Shown piece after piece: positions 1 to 7,499 of a DNA stretch of 49,633 nucleotides. Position 1 is the first letter of the stretch; every line of letters begins with the position of its first letter. The position numbers were made by a program, and so were the translations under genes. Source of the DNA: Mogibacterium sp. (lineage in GTDB: Bacteria > Bacillota > Clostridia > Peptostreptococcales > Anaerovoracaceae); NCBI GenBank assembly GCA_017431685.1, contig JAFRKO010000035.1, positions 1 through 49,633 on the forward strand. The letters are read 5' to 3'. Under the pieces are notes generated by a model. The model worked only from the letters and a program-made list of their open reading frames with translations. It was not told the DNA's origin and did not search any database.

Positions 1-2538
1 GTGCGCCCAGAAGTCGCCAGCGCACAATCAATAAAGGCGACGCGGTTAATGAAGAATACCGCCTTTAGCAAGCGGTAGGCAAAAGTATCAAGTGAATAAC
101 ACAGCCTATGTTCCTGCACCTTATCCGAGATACGAAAGTTGAAGGGGAGTATAGCATGGTGCGTGCGAATGCACAACGGGAAAGAATTGATAATTCCATG
201 AGAAAGACCCGAAAGGAACAGAATCTATGTATGAGGAGCAAAGCTAAACTGCTTGAACGATAGTCAGAGCAGGAGGATCCGTACTCCATGCGCGAAAGGA
301 ATTGAAACACGCAGTTCCAGTTGTTGGCGGTATTTCGCAGTTATGTCGTCAAGCGATACTCACTGGAAGGCAACCGCAGGATAGCGGTAAATGACGAAAG
401 TCGGCTCCGACAGCATAGAAAGCTAATTCTTCACTAACTAACTGGGGATACCCTAAACCCGGTGACGGGCATGGGTACACAGCACCCATAGTAGTCTGAG
501 AACCCTGAATCGACAGGGATAGCCGTAAAAACGGAAGCGAATAATAACGCTCACACGGCGAAGGGGTGCAGCTTATCGTTAATACTAAGAGGAAGGAGGA
601 TGCGAGAGGCATGAGAAATCCAACTGAAGTATTAAAAAGTTTGACGTCACAGTCAAAAGATGAATCGTACAAATTCCGTAGGCTTTACAGGAATCTGTAC
701 AACCCTGAGTTCTATTGGCTTGCTTACAAAAATATATATGCCAACGACGGCAGTATGACAGCAGGCGCCGATGGAACCACAATGGATGGCATGAGTAACG
801 AAAGAATCGAAAGGATAATAAAATCCCTGAGAGACCGCAGTTACCGTCCGAAGCCTGCGCGAAGGGCATATATTGCTAAGAAAAACAGCAACAAAAAGCG
901 TCCGCTCGGCATACAGTCGGGAGACGACAAACTCGTGCAGGAAGTCGTTAAGATGATTTTGGAAAGCATTTATGAGCCGACATTCAGCAATCGGTCTCAT
1001 GGATTCCGACCAAACAGAAGTTGTCAGACGGCACTGAAGCAAATACAGAACACCTTTACTGGTGCGAACTGGTTTGTGGAAGGTGACATACACGCATGCT
1101 TTGACAGTTTCGACCATCACGTAATCATCGATTTGCTCAGAAAGCGTATAGAGGATGAAGCGTTCATACAGCTAATATGGAAATTTCTGAAGGCAGGATA
1201 TATGGAACAGTGGGAATATAACAGAACATACAGCGGTGTTCCGCAGGGTTCAGGAGTAAGCCCAATACTGGCGAACATCTATCTGAACGAACTGGATAAG
1301 TTCATGGAAGTCTACAGCGAAGAATTCAGAAAAGGCGAAAAAAGGAAGCTGAAGTCCGAGTACAATGCACTATCCCACAAAATGTCAAGATACAGAATCA
1401 AGGGCAGAGAGGTATGGGAAGAACTGAGCGCAGAAGAGCGAAAAGAGCGTGCAACGGTATGGAAAGAAGCAAAGCGTAAGCAATTGAGCATGACGGTATA
1501 CGAGCCAAAAGACGACAACTACAAGCGAATCCAGTATGTACGCTATGCAGATGATTTCTTAGTCGGGGTCATCGGGAGCAAGGCGGACGCGGAGAAAGCA
1601 AAACGTGACATAGGGAACTTCCTCGCAGATGCTCTGAAACTGGAAATGTCAGAAGAGAAAACCAAAGTAACCCACACAAGTGAGAGAGCAAGGTTCCTCG
1701 GATACGATGTTACAGTCTCAAATAACCAAGAGCCACAGAAAAATGAAAACGGAAGAATCCAAAGATGTTACACGGGAGTAGTAAAGCTGTTGGTACCAAG
1801 GGAGAAATGGATAAATAAATTGTTGGAATACGGAGCAATAAAAGTCAAACTCAATGAACACGGCAAAGAGAGATTCGTAGCCCTGCACAGGGGCAAACTG
1901 GTGAACAAGAGTGACATCGAAATACTGACTGCATACAATGCGGAAGTTATGGGCATGTACAACTTCTATTCAATTGCGAACAACGTCTACAAAATAGGCA
2001 GATTCGCCAATCTGATGAAGTACAGCATGTACAAGACCTATGCCTGCAAGTACAAAACCAATGTGCACGAAATAAAGCGCAGATACTGCGTAAACGGATT
2101 GTTCACGGTGGAGTATGAAACAAGACAGGGCAGAAAATCCACAACATTCTACAGGGATGGCTACAAAAGAAAAGAAGTGGCTACAAAGTTCGACAACGTA
2201 AGCGAACTACCCCAGTTCTCGAAGTATGCCAAGACAAATACCCTGAAACAGAGAGTAGAGAGGAACTGCTGCGAGCTGTGCGGAAAGAGGACGAAAGAGC
2301 TTGAGATTCATCAGGTCAAGAAACTCAAGGACTTGAAAGGGACAGATGACTGGGTGCTCACCATGCGCAGGATGAGAAGAAAAACACTCGTCGTATGTAC
2401 CGAATGCCATCAAAGGATTCATAGCTGTAACGCGACCATGATAGGTGGAGAGCCGTATACACAGAGATGTGTACGTACGGTTCGGGAGGGAGTGGATGCG
2501 AGACCTCACTGAGGACACGCTGAAGCTTACCTCATGAC
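1..2538 (+). mobile_element. Group II intron inserted in a virD4-type gene
   Basis: The first bases read GTGCGCC, the usual 5' start of a bacterial group II intron, followed by about 600 nt of non-coding ribozyme sequence. Domain V is recognisable at 2450-2483: it starts GAGCCGTA and closes with TACGGTTC. The likely 3' end is CTCATGAC at 2531-2538, because reading from 2539 opens a frame that continues into the coupling-protein coding sequence. The intron is in the same orientation as that gene, so splicing could restore the mRNA. The 5' exon lies just outside the window, so the 5' boundary and the EBS/IBS pairings cannot be checked here. Confidence 0.85.
611..2512 (+). CDS. ltrA: Group II intron reverse transcriptase/maturase with HNH endonuclease domain
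   Basis: Intron-encoded protein that helps splicing and copies the intron into DNA targets by target-primed reverse transcription. The reverse transcriptase domain carries the catalytic YADD box (VRYADDFLVG), preceded by the SGVPQGSGVSP block. A maturase region follows, then a C-terminal HNH/zinc domain with CELCGKR, IHQVKKLKDLKG and CTECHQRIH. I chose ATG 611 because AGGAAGGAGG lies about 9 nt upstream. An in-frame ATG at 566 lacks such a site. The last 20 or so codons run through ribozyme domain V into domain VI, so the same bases serve as protein code and catalytic RNA. All key motifs are intact, so the intron may be active. Confidence 0.92.
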   Translation: MRNPTEVLKSLTSQSKDESYKFRRLYRNLYNPEFYWLAYKNIYANDGSMTAGADGTTMDGMSNERIERIIKSLRDRSYRPKPARRAYIAKKNSNKKRPLGIQSGDDKLVQEVVKMILESIYEPTFSNRSHGFRPNRSCQTALKQIQNTFTGANWFVEGDIHACFDSFDHHVIIDLLRKRIEDEAFIQLIWKFLKAGYMEQWEYNRTYSGVPQGSGVSPILANIYLNELDKFMEVYSEEFRKGEKRKLKSEYNALSHKMSRYRIKGREVWEELSAEERKERATVWKEAKRKQLSMTVYEPKDDNYKRIQYVRYADDFLVGVIGSKADAEKAKRDIGNFLADALKLEMSEEKTKVTHTSERARFLGYDVTVSNNQEPQKNENGRIQRCYTGVVKLLVPREKWINKLLEYGAIKVKLNEHGKERFVALHRGKLVNKSDIEILTAYNAEVMGMYNFYSIANNVYKIGRFANLMKYSMYKTYACKYKTNVHEIKRRYCVNGLFTVEYETRQGRKSTTFYRDGYKRKEVATKFDNVSELPQFSKYAKTNTLKQRVERNCCELCGKRTKELEIHQVKKLKDLKGTDDWVLTMRRMRRKTLVVCTECHQRIHSCNATMIGGEPYTQRCVRTVREGVDARPH

Positions 2539-2994
2539 GAGTTTGTATACCTGGGAGGCAATGAGAAGGAGACTCATAAGTATGTATCCGAACTGCTCGG
2601 AAAGGAAACGATAGACACAAATACCTATGGTAAGAGCACGGGCAGGAACGGTAACTATTCAACAAACTATCAGAATACAGGCAGGGAATTAATGCTTCCG
2701 GAGGAAGTGCGTATGCTGGACAACAGATACGCGCTTCTTTTTATAAGAGGTGAGAGACCGGTCATGGATCTCAAATATGACATTCTGAAGCACCCGGATG
2801 TTAGGTTGACGACAGACGGTCAGGCAGATCCATATATACACGGAGAACCGTGGGATGCCGGTCAATCCATAGAACTGGTATATGATCCGGAGCTCATCAA
2901 AGAGGCAGCTGAGTCTTCAAAACTGATCGAACTGTCAGATACGGACTATGTGCTTCTGTCGGAAGCGGATGTCGAAAAAGAGGTAGCCGAATAG
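2539..2994 (+). CDS. virD4: VirD4/TraG-type coupling protein, C-terminal exon (partial)
   Basis: Type IV coupling proteins are membrane-bound ATPases that bring the relaxase-DNA complex to the transfer channel. Only the 3' exon is present. It begins EFVYLGGNEKETHKYV, matching the stretch that in this family normally follows a TCD-type motif. It continues with GRELMLPEEVRMLDN and LLFIRGERPVMDLKYD, both typical of the C-terminus of Gram-positive VirD4 proteins. The frame is open directly from the intron 3' end (51 codons before the first internal ATG at 2692). The Walker A/B ATPase core must lie upstream of the window. Without splicing, only a fragment starting at 2692 could be made. Confidence 0.8.
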   Translation, partial: EFVYLGGNEKETHKYVSELLGKETIDTNTYGKSTGRNGNYSTNYQNTGRELMLPEEVRMLDNRYALLFIRGERPVMDLKYDILKHPDVRLTTDGQADPYIHGEPWDAGQSIELVYDPELIKEAAESSKLIELSDTDYVLLSEADVEKEVAE

Positions 2995-3026
2995 GCAAAG
3001 AAAAGAATAACGGAGGAAACAGATAA

Positions 3027-3365
3027 ATGACAAAGAAGGAAAACAAGTTGATCAATCTTAAAGGTGCGAACAGCACAATGAAATTAGGGCTGGTGCTTTA
3101 TTCTGTAATGGTAGTTGCATTCATACTGTGCGCGTGCGTTGCATACGCTGCAGGTGATCCGATCAGTACAGTGAACAAGCTGAGTGAATTCATATTCAGT
3201 CTTATCCGAGCTATCGGGCTCATACTGCTCGGTCTCGGCATCATGCAGGTAGGACTTTCACTGAAGTCGCATGATCCGAGTCAGAGGGCCAACGGGTTCC
3301 TGACTGTAGCGGGCGGAATCATAATAACTTTTACTAAAGAGATACTGACTATGATAACAGGCTAA
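3027..3365 (+). CDS. Small membrane protein, VirB2/Maff2-like
   Basis: A 112-residue protein with two hydrophobic segments: about residues 20-42, ending near AYAAGDP like a cleavable signal, and about 57-78. A third weaker segment lies near the C-terminus. The layout of two membrane helices separated by a short polar loop (SLKSHDPSQRANG) resembles the small pilin-like or Maff2 proteins that follow virD4 in Clostridial transfer modules. It lies 32 nt after the coupling protein with the site GGAGGAAA, so probably the same operon. The role as a VirB2-like subunit is inferred from size, topology and position. Confidence 0.6.
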   Translation: MTKKENKLINLKGANSTMKLGLVLYSVMVVAFILCACVAYAAGDPISTVNKLSEFIFSLIRAIGLILLGLGIMQVGLSLKSHDPSQRANGFLTVAGGIIITFTKEILTMITG

Positions 3366-3385
3366 TAAATGGAAGGAGAAACGAT

Positions 3386-3613
3386 ATGCAGCAGGAATCC
3401 AAGTTTTATCAGTGCTACGATCTGCACATGAAAAATGGGAAAGTGCTTAGTTATGCGGAGGATTATGACACCCCTGCCAGTAAAGGCATAGTTGGGGACT
3501 TCAAAAGAGGAACAAAGAAGTTCCTTGAATACGGAGATATGCTTCACGGCTATACGATCCCATTTGATCAGATCTCATTTATTGTTGCAACTGACGTGCA
3601 GAAGGTGATGTGA
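3386..3613 (+). CDS. Small conserved-type hypothetical protein in the transfer operon
   Basis: A 75-residue soluble protein that I do not recognise. It has a clear ribosome binding site (GGAAGGAGA, about 7 nt before the ATG) and lies 20 nt after the VirB2-like gene, so it is probably co-transcribed. The sequence is polar with a hydrophobic, strand-like C-terminal end (IPFDQISFIVATDVQ). No signal peptide or cysteine motif is visible. Confidence 0.6.
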   Translation: MQQESKFYQCYDLHMKNGKVLSYAEDYDTPASKGIVGDFKRGTKKFLEYGDMLHGYTIPFDQISFIVATDVQKVM

Positions 3614-3695
3614 TCCGAGGCAGCAGCAATGCTGCCCTGTACATGACATAGGCTGATGCCTGATATATATTTATAAACGGAAGGATGGTGACTTT

Positions 3696-4262
3696 ATGAC
3701 ACGAAGAACAAAAGGATTTATAGCAATAATGATGAGTCTGGTTCTTGTATTCGGGATAACGGCATGTGGCTCAAAGATTGAATCTGAGCCTGAAGAAGAG
3801 ACACAGACAGAAGAGCAGGCTGAGACCCAAGCAGATGAACCCGCAGATTATGACATAGCATCGAATCTGCAGATAGCAAATGGTGTCGACGGAGAAGGCG
3901 GAAACACACAGGTTATCGACACAGATCACTTCACGTTGACACTCTCGCATGGTGGCACGTGGGACTACACGGTAGACAGCAAGACGTCGATAACGATCTA
4001 CAACATCGCATCCAGAGAAGCGGACTGCGGCGGCAGACTTGTTTCAATAATCGCTTATGATGCTGGTGATAAAGATTATGAGATGCTTCCAAGCTATGGC
4101 GTTATAGGTGAAAAGGATGACAAGGTGTATATCGCTGAATACCCGTCAGATGTGCAGTTCAATTTCGAGGACGAGCAGGCGACAGCTGACTACCAGGCGG
4201 TATATGATGAACTCAACAAGATAAGGGATGGATCCGGCGACAGCCCGATCGTGCTCAAGTAG
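3696..4262 (+). CDS. Putative lipoprotein of the transfer region
   Basis: A 188-residue protein with a typical lipoprotein signal: a positively charged start (MTRRTKGF), a hydrophobic core and a lipobox GITAC with Cys 24 as the predicted lipidated residue. An acidic, Glu/Thr/Gln-rich linker of about 30 residues follows, then a folded domain with many beta-strand-like stretches (about 55-188). The protein would be anchored on the outer face of the membrane. Its position among transfer genes suggests a mating-channel or surface-exclusion role, but this is inference. The site GGAAGGATGGTG precedes the ATG. Confidence 0.75.
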   Translation: MTRRTKGFIAIMMSLVLVFGITACGSKIESEPEEETQTEEQAETQADEPADYDIASNLQIANGVDGEGGNTQVIDTDHFTLTLSHGGTWDYTVDSKTSITIYNIASREADCGGRLVSIIAYDAGDKDYEMLPSYGVIGEKDDKVYIAEYPSDVQFNFEDEQATADYQAVYDELNKIRDGSGDSPIVLK

Positions 4263-4337
4263 AAGAACAGAGTAGAAAGAATTGCGTTGGCCGGTGCGAA
4301 AGTGCCGGCTATTGTTGTGCAAAGAAACGGAGGTCAT

Positions 4338-4550
4338 ATGAATAACAACAAGGTAAAGAATGTGGATGGCATGGTCGGTGAGGGCGTCGGGTTCGAGCGA
4401 ATCCGAAGAATCACCGGATACCTCGTAGGCACTCTCGACAGATTCAATGACGGGAAGAGAGCCGAAGTTGAAGACAGAGTCCAGCATGGCTTTGGCGGTG
4501 ACTCGGCACAGACCCGAAAAGAAAAGAAACGAGACGAACCTGAGCGTTAG
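4338..4550 (+). CDS. Mini-protein resembling the C-terminal tail of anaerobic ribonucleotide reductase
   Basis: A 70-residue protein starting at ATG 4338 (GGAGG 6 nt upstream). Its core, RRITGYLVGTLDRFNDGK followed by RAEVEDRVQHG, is the type of sequence I associate with the extreme C-terminus of class III ribonucleotide reductase (NrdD). The catalytic domain is absent and so are the usual zinc-binding Cys pairs. Similar short reading frames are often annotated as anaerobic ribonucleoside-triphosphate reductase in Clostridial mobile elements. Function is unknown; catalysis is very unlikely. It ends facing the ParB-like gene on the other strand. Confidence 0.5.
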   Translation: MNNNKVKNVDGMVGEGVGFERIRRITGYLVGTLDRFNDGKRAEVEDRVQHGFGGDSAQTRKEKKRDEPER

Positions 4551-4555
4551 GTGCC

Positions 4556-4586
4556 GAGGATGTGGAGATCATTCTTCCGCATCCTC
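4556..4586. terminator. Shared hairpin between convergent genes
   Basis: An 11-bp stem (GAGGATGTGGA pairing with TTCCGCATCCTC, one G-U pair) lies at the meeting point of the transfer-operon segment and the opposite-strand ParB-like gene, overlapping the end of the latter. It lacks a clean U-tract, so it may act as a bidirectional barrier rather than a classic terminator. Confidence 0.45.
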
Positions 4587-5495
4587 AGTTACATCATAGT
4601 CTTTAGGTGGCTCAACATCATCGAATATGGTCGGCTGAGTATCTTCAGAGTACTCACTGCCGGTAATGCTTACAACAGGAGCGGAGGCAGTTTTTCTTTT
4701 GACCGGAGCTTTATGAGTGTACAGCTTCTCGTAAGTCAGCGGATACTTTTTGTTCTTGTTATAGAAAACGAGTAGCGTTTCCGCATAGCCAAGAGATCCG
4801 GAGTGGCGCTCCTTTGCGGAGCGGCTTATGTCCTTCGCTGAGATCTTGCTGAGCTTCTCTTTGAAAATGTCTTCTTTCAGCTGATCTTCATACGCAAAAA
4901 CCAGCCTGGCAGTCCCATTAAGCATGTTGGCGCTTAGTGAAATTGAATCGCCTTCCCATGTGCCGATCAGGAGCCTGAGTGTTTTGTCGAGGATCTGGAA
5001 GCCATACCTGTCGTAGATGCTTTCCAGCGTAGCTACGGCACATATGCCTCCCGGAGTATTGTTGTTTGTGATAGACAGATCATAGGATTCAACAAGATCC
5101 CGTATTAGCAGGTGCTTATCACTTCCAGCCTCGATATGCGCCATGAATGTCTCATATGGCAGAAGCGGCTTCACATATTTCATCTGATTAGCGAATATGT
5201 CTGCTTCGTGCTCATACACAAGATCATCGTATATCATGCACCATACCGGGGTCTCACGGGAGCCTGAAACAAGAGCAATGATTTCAACGGTATGCTGACC
5301 GTTGAACACATAATTGATGCCGTTACGGCGGCTGACTTTGACCGGATTGACCTGGTACAGATCGAAGTTCTTGGCAGCCTTCTGCACATGTTTTATGGAC
5401 AGATGCCGCTGATATTCCTGGTTGGAAACCAGATTCTTTATAGGGATCTGTTCGAAATACACATTAGGTACGTACTGATTGAGATCGAGTTCCAT
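4569..5495 (-). CDS. ParB/Srx-fold protein, DUF6551-like
   Basis: A 308-residue protein with an N-terminal ParB-like fold: a YQRHLS motif near residue 29, PVKVSRRNGINYVFNGQHTV near 52-70, then an alpha-helical domain. The C-terminus is charged and probably disordered. The NGQHT box takes the place of the DGxHR motif of ParB/sulfiredoxin-like proteins. Such proteins can bind or cut DNA or use CTP; I cannot tell which applies. It is the last gene of a tightly packed opposite-strand operon: its ATG lies one base after the stop codon of the upstream ParB-like gene, suggesting translational coupling. Confidence 0.65.
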   Translation of the reverse strand: MELDLNQYVPNVYFEQIPIKNLVSNQEYQRHLSIKHVQKAAKNFDLYQVNPVKVSRRNGINYVFNGQHTVEIIALVSGSRETPVWCMIYDDLVYEHEADIFANQMKYVKPLLPYETFMAHIEAGSDKHLLIRDLVESYDLSITNNNTPGGICAVATLESIYDRYGFQILDKTLRLLIGTWEGDSISLSANMLNGTARLVFAYEDQLKEDIFKEKLSKISAKDISRSAKERHSGSLGYAETLLVFYNKNKKYPLTYEKLYTHKAPVKRKTASAPVVSITGSEYSEDTQPTIFDDVEPPKDYDVTEDAEE

Positions 5496-5496
5496 T

Positions 5497-6456
5497 TCAT
5501 TGGTCCTTTCTGAGCGATTCTTCCATCGATGCTATAGCTTGGCTGAGCCTATTCAGTTGACTCAGGGTCCTGTCTCTGGCTGAGGGAGTGATCTTCTGAA
5601 AGTCTGTGTTCTTCTGCGAACGGCAGATCGAACTGATCCACGTCGGTATCGTATAAATCAGATTGGATATCTCCGAATCAGGATCGTATTGCGGGAGTTT
5701 GCGTATAGGCAGCTCCGAATCAACAACAGGTTTTCCTTTTGTCACTGAGAGCGACTTAGATGATGGTCTGCGCCTGATCACATCATTGATATCCGCATTT
5801 GCGATATGGCTGACTCTGCCCGGGGTTATATTGTTTTTGAAGAGTTTCAGTTCCCAGGAGGAGAACTTTTCAAGTTCAAGAAGATTCCTGTGAGATATCT
5901 TGATCTGACCTTCAAGTATGCCCTGAGCAATGGAAGGATCCTTCTTTCGTATGTTATCCACGCACTTAGCGAATACCGTATATTTCTGCACAGTCGAAAC
6001 ACAGACTCCAAGAAATGAAGAAACCTCCTGAACGATATCCTGCTTTCGGGAGACTGTCCCTGAAAGGTATTGTTCCCTGATCTTATTGGAGTTGAAGGAA
6101 TTGCTTGCTTTCAGATTGACTTCTGCAAGATAAAGCCGCCCGATAAGGTATTTGTACATTTCATTGGTGAGATCATCGCGAAGCAGTTGCTTCTTGCAGA
6201 CAAAAGAGTATGCTTCATCCTTTGATTTGAATGGCGCATTCACGGTATGGAACATGATGTTGTTGCTCTTGCAGATCTCGTAACTGTTATCTCCGTCAAT
6301 GATGACTCCGTCCCATACAGTGACCGGGTCTACACATCCGAATCTGAGAAGCTTTTGCCTCAGGCTCATCAGATCCAGTCTGGACAGAGGCTGCTTCAGA
6401 CGCTGGATATCCTCATCTTTTTTCAGCTCGTGGGAAAGACTGTAATTACCTATCAT
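5497..6456 (-). CDS. ParB-like DNA-binding protein with helix-turn-helix
   Basis: A 319-residue protein. Residues about 20-75 look like a ParB N-terminal domain (LSRLDLMSLRQKLLRFG, PVTVWDGVIIDGDNSYEIC). Residues about 110-210 form a helical DNA-binding region with SVSSFLGV-type and KISHRNLLELEKF segments, as in ParB/KorB helix-turn-helix domains. It overlaps the start region of the 131-residue gene upstream and is directly followed by the second ParB-like gene. Without a ParA ATPase nearby, I infer regulation or oriT/partition-site binding for the element rather than a full partition system. Confidence 0.6.
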   Translation of the reverse strand: MIGNYSLSHELKKDEDIQRLKQPLSRLDLMSLRQKLLRFGCVDPVTVWDGVIIDGDNSYEICKSNNIMFHTVNAPFKSKDEAYSFVCKKQLLRDDLTNEMYKYLIGRLYLAEVNLKASNSFNSNKIREQYLSGTVSRKQDIVQEVSSFLGVCVSTVQKYTVFAKCVDNIRKKDPSIAQGILEGQIKISHRNLLELEKFSSWELKLFKNNITPGRVSHIANADINDVIRRRPSSKSLSVTKGKPVVDSELPIRKLPQYDPDSEISNLIYTIPTWISSICRSQKNTDFQKITPSARDRTLSQLNRLSQAIASMEESLRKDQ

Positions 6457-6841
6457 ATGTATTCCTATCCTCCACGAGCACGATATCTTTCATTCGGAAA
6501 AATGCTACCTGCGACTGGCGGCTACATTCACCATAGATGCGATATGATTTGTTGTTTTCCCAGTCTGAACGGATAGACTTCAATGCCCTGAACAGATCCT
6601 TAGAGTAGATCTCATAGCAGTTCCCGTCAGTAAGCATCTCTTTTCGTATTTTAAGCGCAAGATGGTCCGTTGGAACAGTTTCCTTGATTGCCAGGACTCC
6701 TGTTTCCGGATTGATGAGAAGAAGTATGTAGTCAGGATCGTTCAAAGCATGAAGAGTGACCTTGTGTACACGGATCCGGTTCTTTTTAAGATCTATGCAG
6801 ACTATAGGGGTGACAGATGTTTCATTAGTGTTCATAGCCAT
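6446..6841 (-). CDS. Stand-alone copy of the recombinase-associated C-terminal module (131 aa)
   Basis: A 131-residue protein. Its pattern, YILLLINPETGVLAIKE followed about 40 residues later by SDWENNKSYRIYGE and a strand ending FFRMKDIVLVE, matches the module in the 227-residue protein encoded upstream and in the C-terminal half of the serine recombinase (VELLIHPVRKLLAVRA ... NWQKECRYRLLG ... LFDMKEIEVL). It carries no recombinase catalytic domain. It overlaps the upstream gene by 17 nt. A role as an accessory or modulator of the recombinase is inference from shared sequence and operon position. Confidence 0.6.
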   Translation of the reverse strand: MAMNTNETSVTPIVCIDLKKNRIRVHKVTLHALNDPDYILLLINPETGVLAIKETVPTDHLALKIRKEMLTDGNCYEIYSKDLFRALKSIRSDWENNKSYRIYGECSRQSQVAFFRMKDIVLVEDRNTYDR

Positions 6842-7499
6842 AAGTGCTCTCCTGATTGTCGGATGATTCTGAAGACTGCTGCTTAGGAGCCGTATCCCGG
6901 ACCCCGAAGATCGTATAATCGCTGAATGTATTTATAGACAGGCTGCGCTTATGCTCTTCGACAGAAACACCGAACTGATTCTTCCACTCATCCGGGTATA
7001 CGGGAGTTCTGGACACGCGAGGTTTCTCTCCTTCGCGATAGAAGCGCTCATATATCTCAGGATTATTGAGATTGAAGACAAAGAGAAGTTCCCCATTGGA
7101 TCTGACCAGCTTTCCGAGTAGCTTATAACGATAATCAAGGTTCCATCCCATCAGAGTGAAGATCTTGGCAAAGAATATCTTGCAGGTCACTTGCTTCGGA
7201 GACAGTTTCTTACCTGCAGAGCGCCACCTGAAGGAGTCCTTCTCTTCTTCATGACATGGTCTGATTATCAGCATCTTCTCTTCCGGGTGGACGAGAGCCT
7301 GGACATATTCGACATCCGGCAGTTTGCGGACACATGCCATGTTGACCGAGATCTTGTTCTGGTTGAGAGTAAAGGATGGTTCATATATGTGAGAGAAGAA
7401 TTCTCCGCGTACTACCTGAAATCCGTCATAGCTGAACGAATCATCTTCGATTATCTCTATGTCAGGCGTTCTCCTTGTAGTGGTTTCAGATTCTGTCAT
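6825..7499 (-). CDS. Stand-alone recombinase C-terminal-like protein
   Basis: A protein of 224 residues from ATG 7499, preferred because AAGGAGG lies 7-8 nt upstream; another in-frame ATG is at 7508. It shares with the serine recombinase both the central module (YVQALVHPEEKMLIIRP ... GWNLDYRYKLLGKL ... LLFVFNLNNPEIYE) and the downstream block YPDEWKNQFGVSVEEH, which corresponds to YPNEWGDRFGNSFYSQE in the recombinase. It appears to be a duplicate of the recombinase C-terminal region lacking the catalytic domain. It overlaps the end of the recombinase gene by 14 nt, so the two are translationally linked. Confidence 0.65.
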   Translation of the reverse strand: MTESETTTRRTPDIEIIEDDSFSYDGFQVVRGEFFSHIYEPSFTLNQNKISVNMACVRKLPDVEYVQALVHPEEKMLIIRPCHEEEKDSFRWRSAGKKLSPKQVTCKIFFAKIFTLMGWNLDYRYKLLGKLVRSNGELLFVFNLNNPEIYERFYREGEKPRVSRTPVYPDEWKNQFGVSVEEHKRSLSINTFSDYTIFGVRDTAPKQQSSESSDNQESTYGYEH

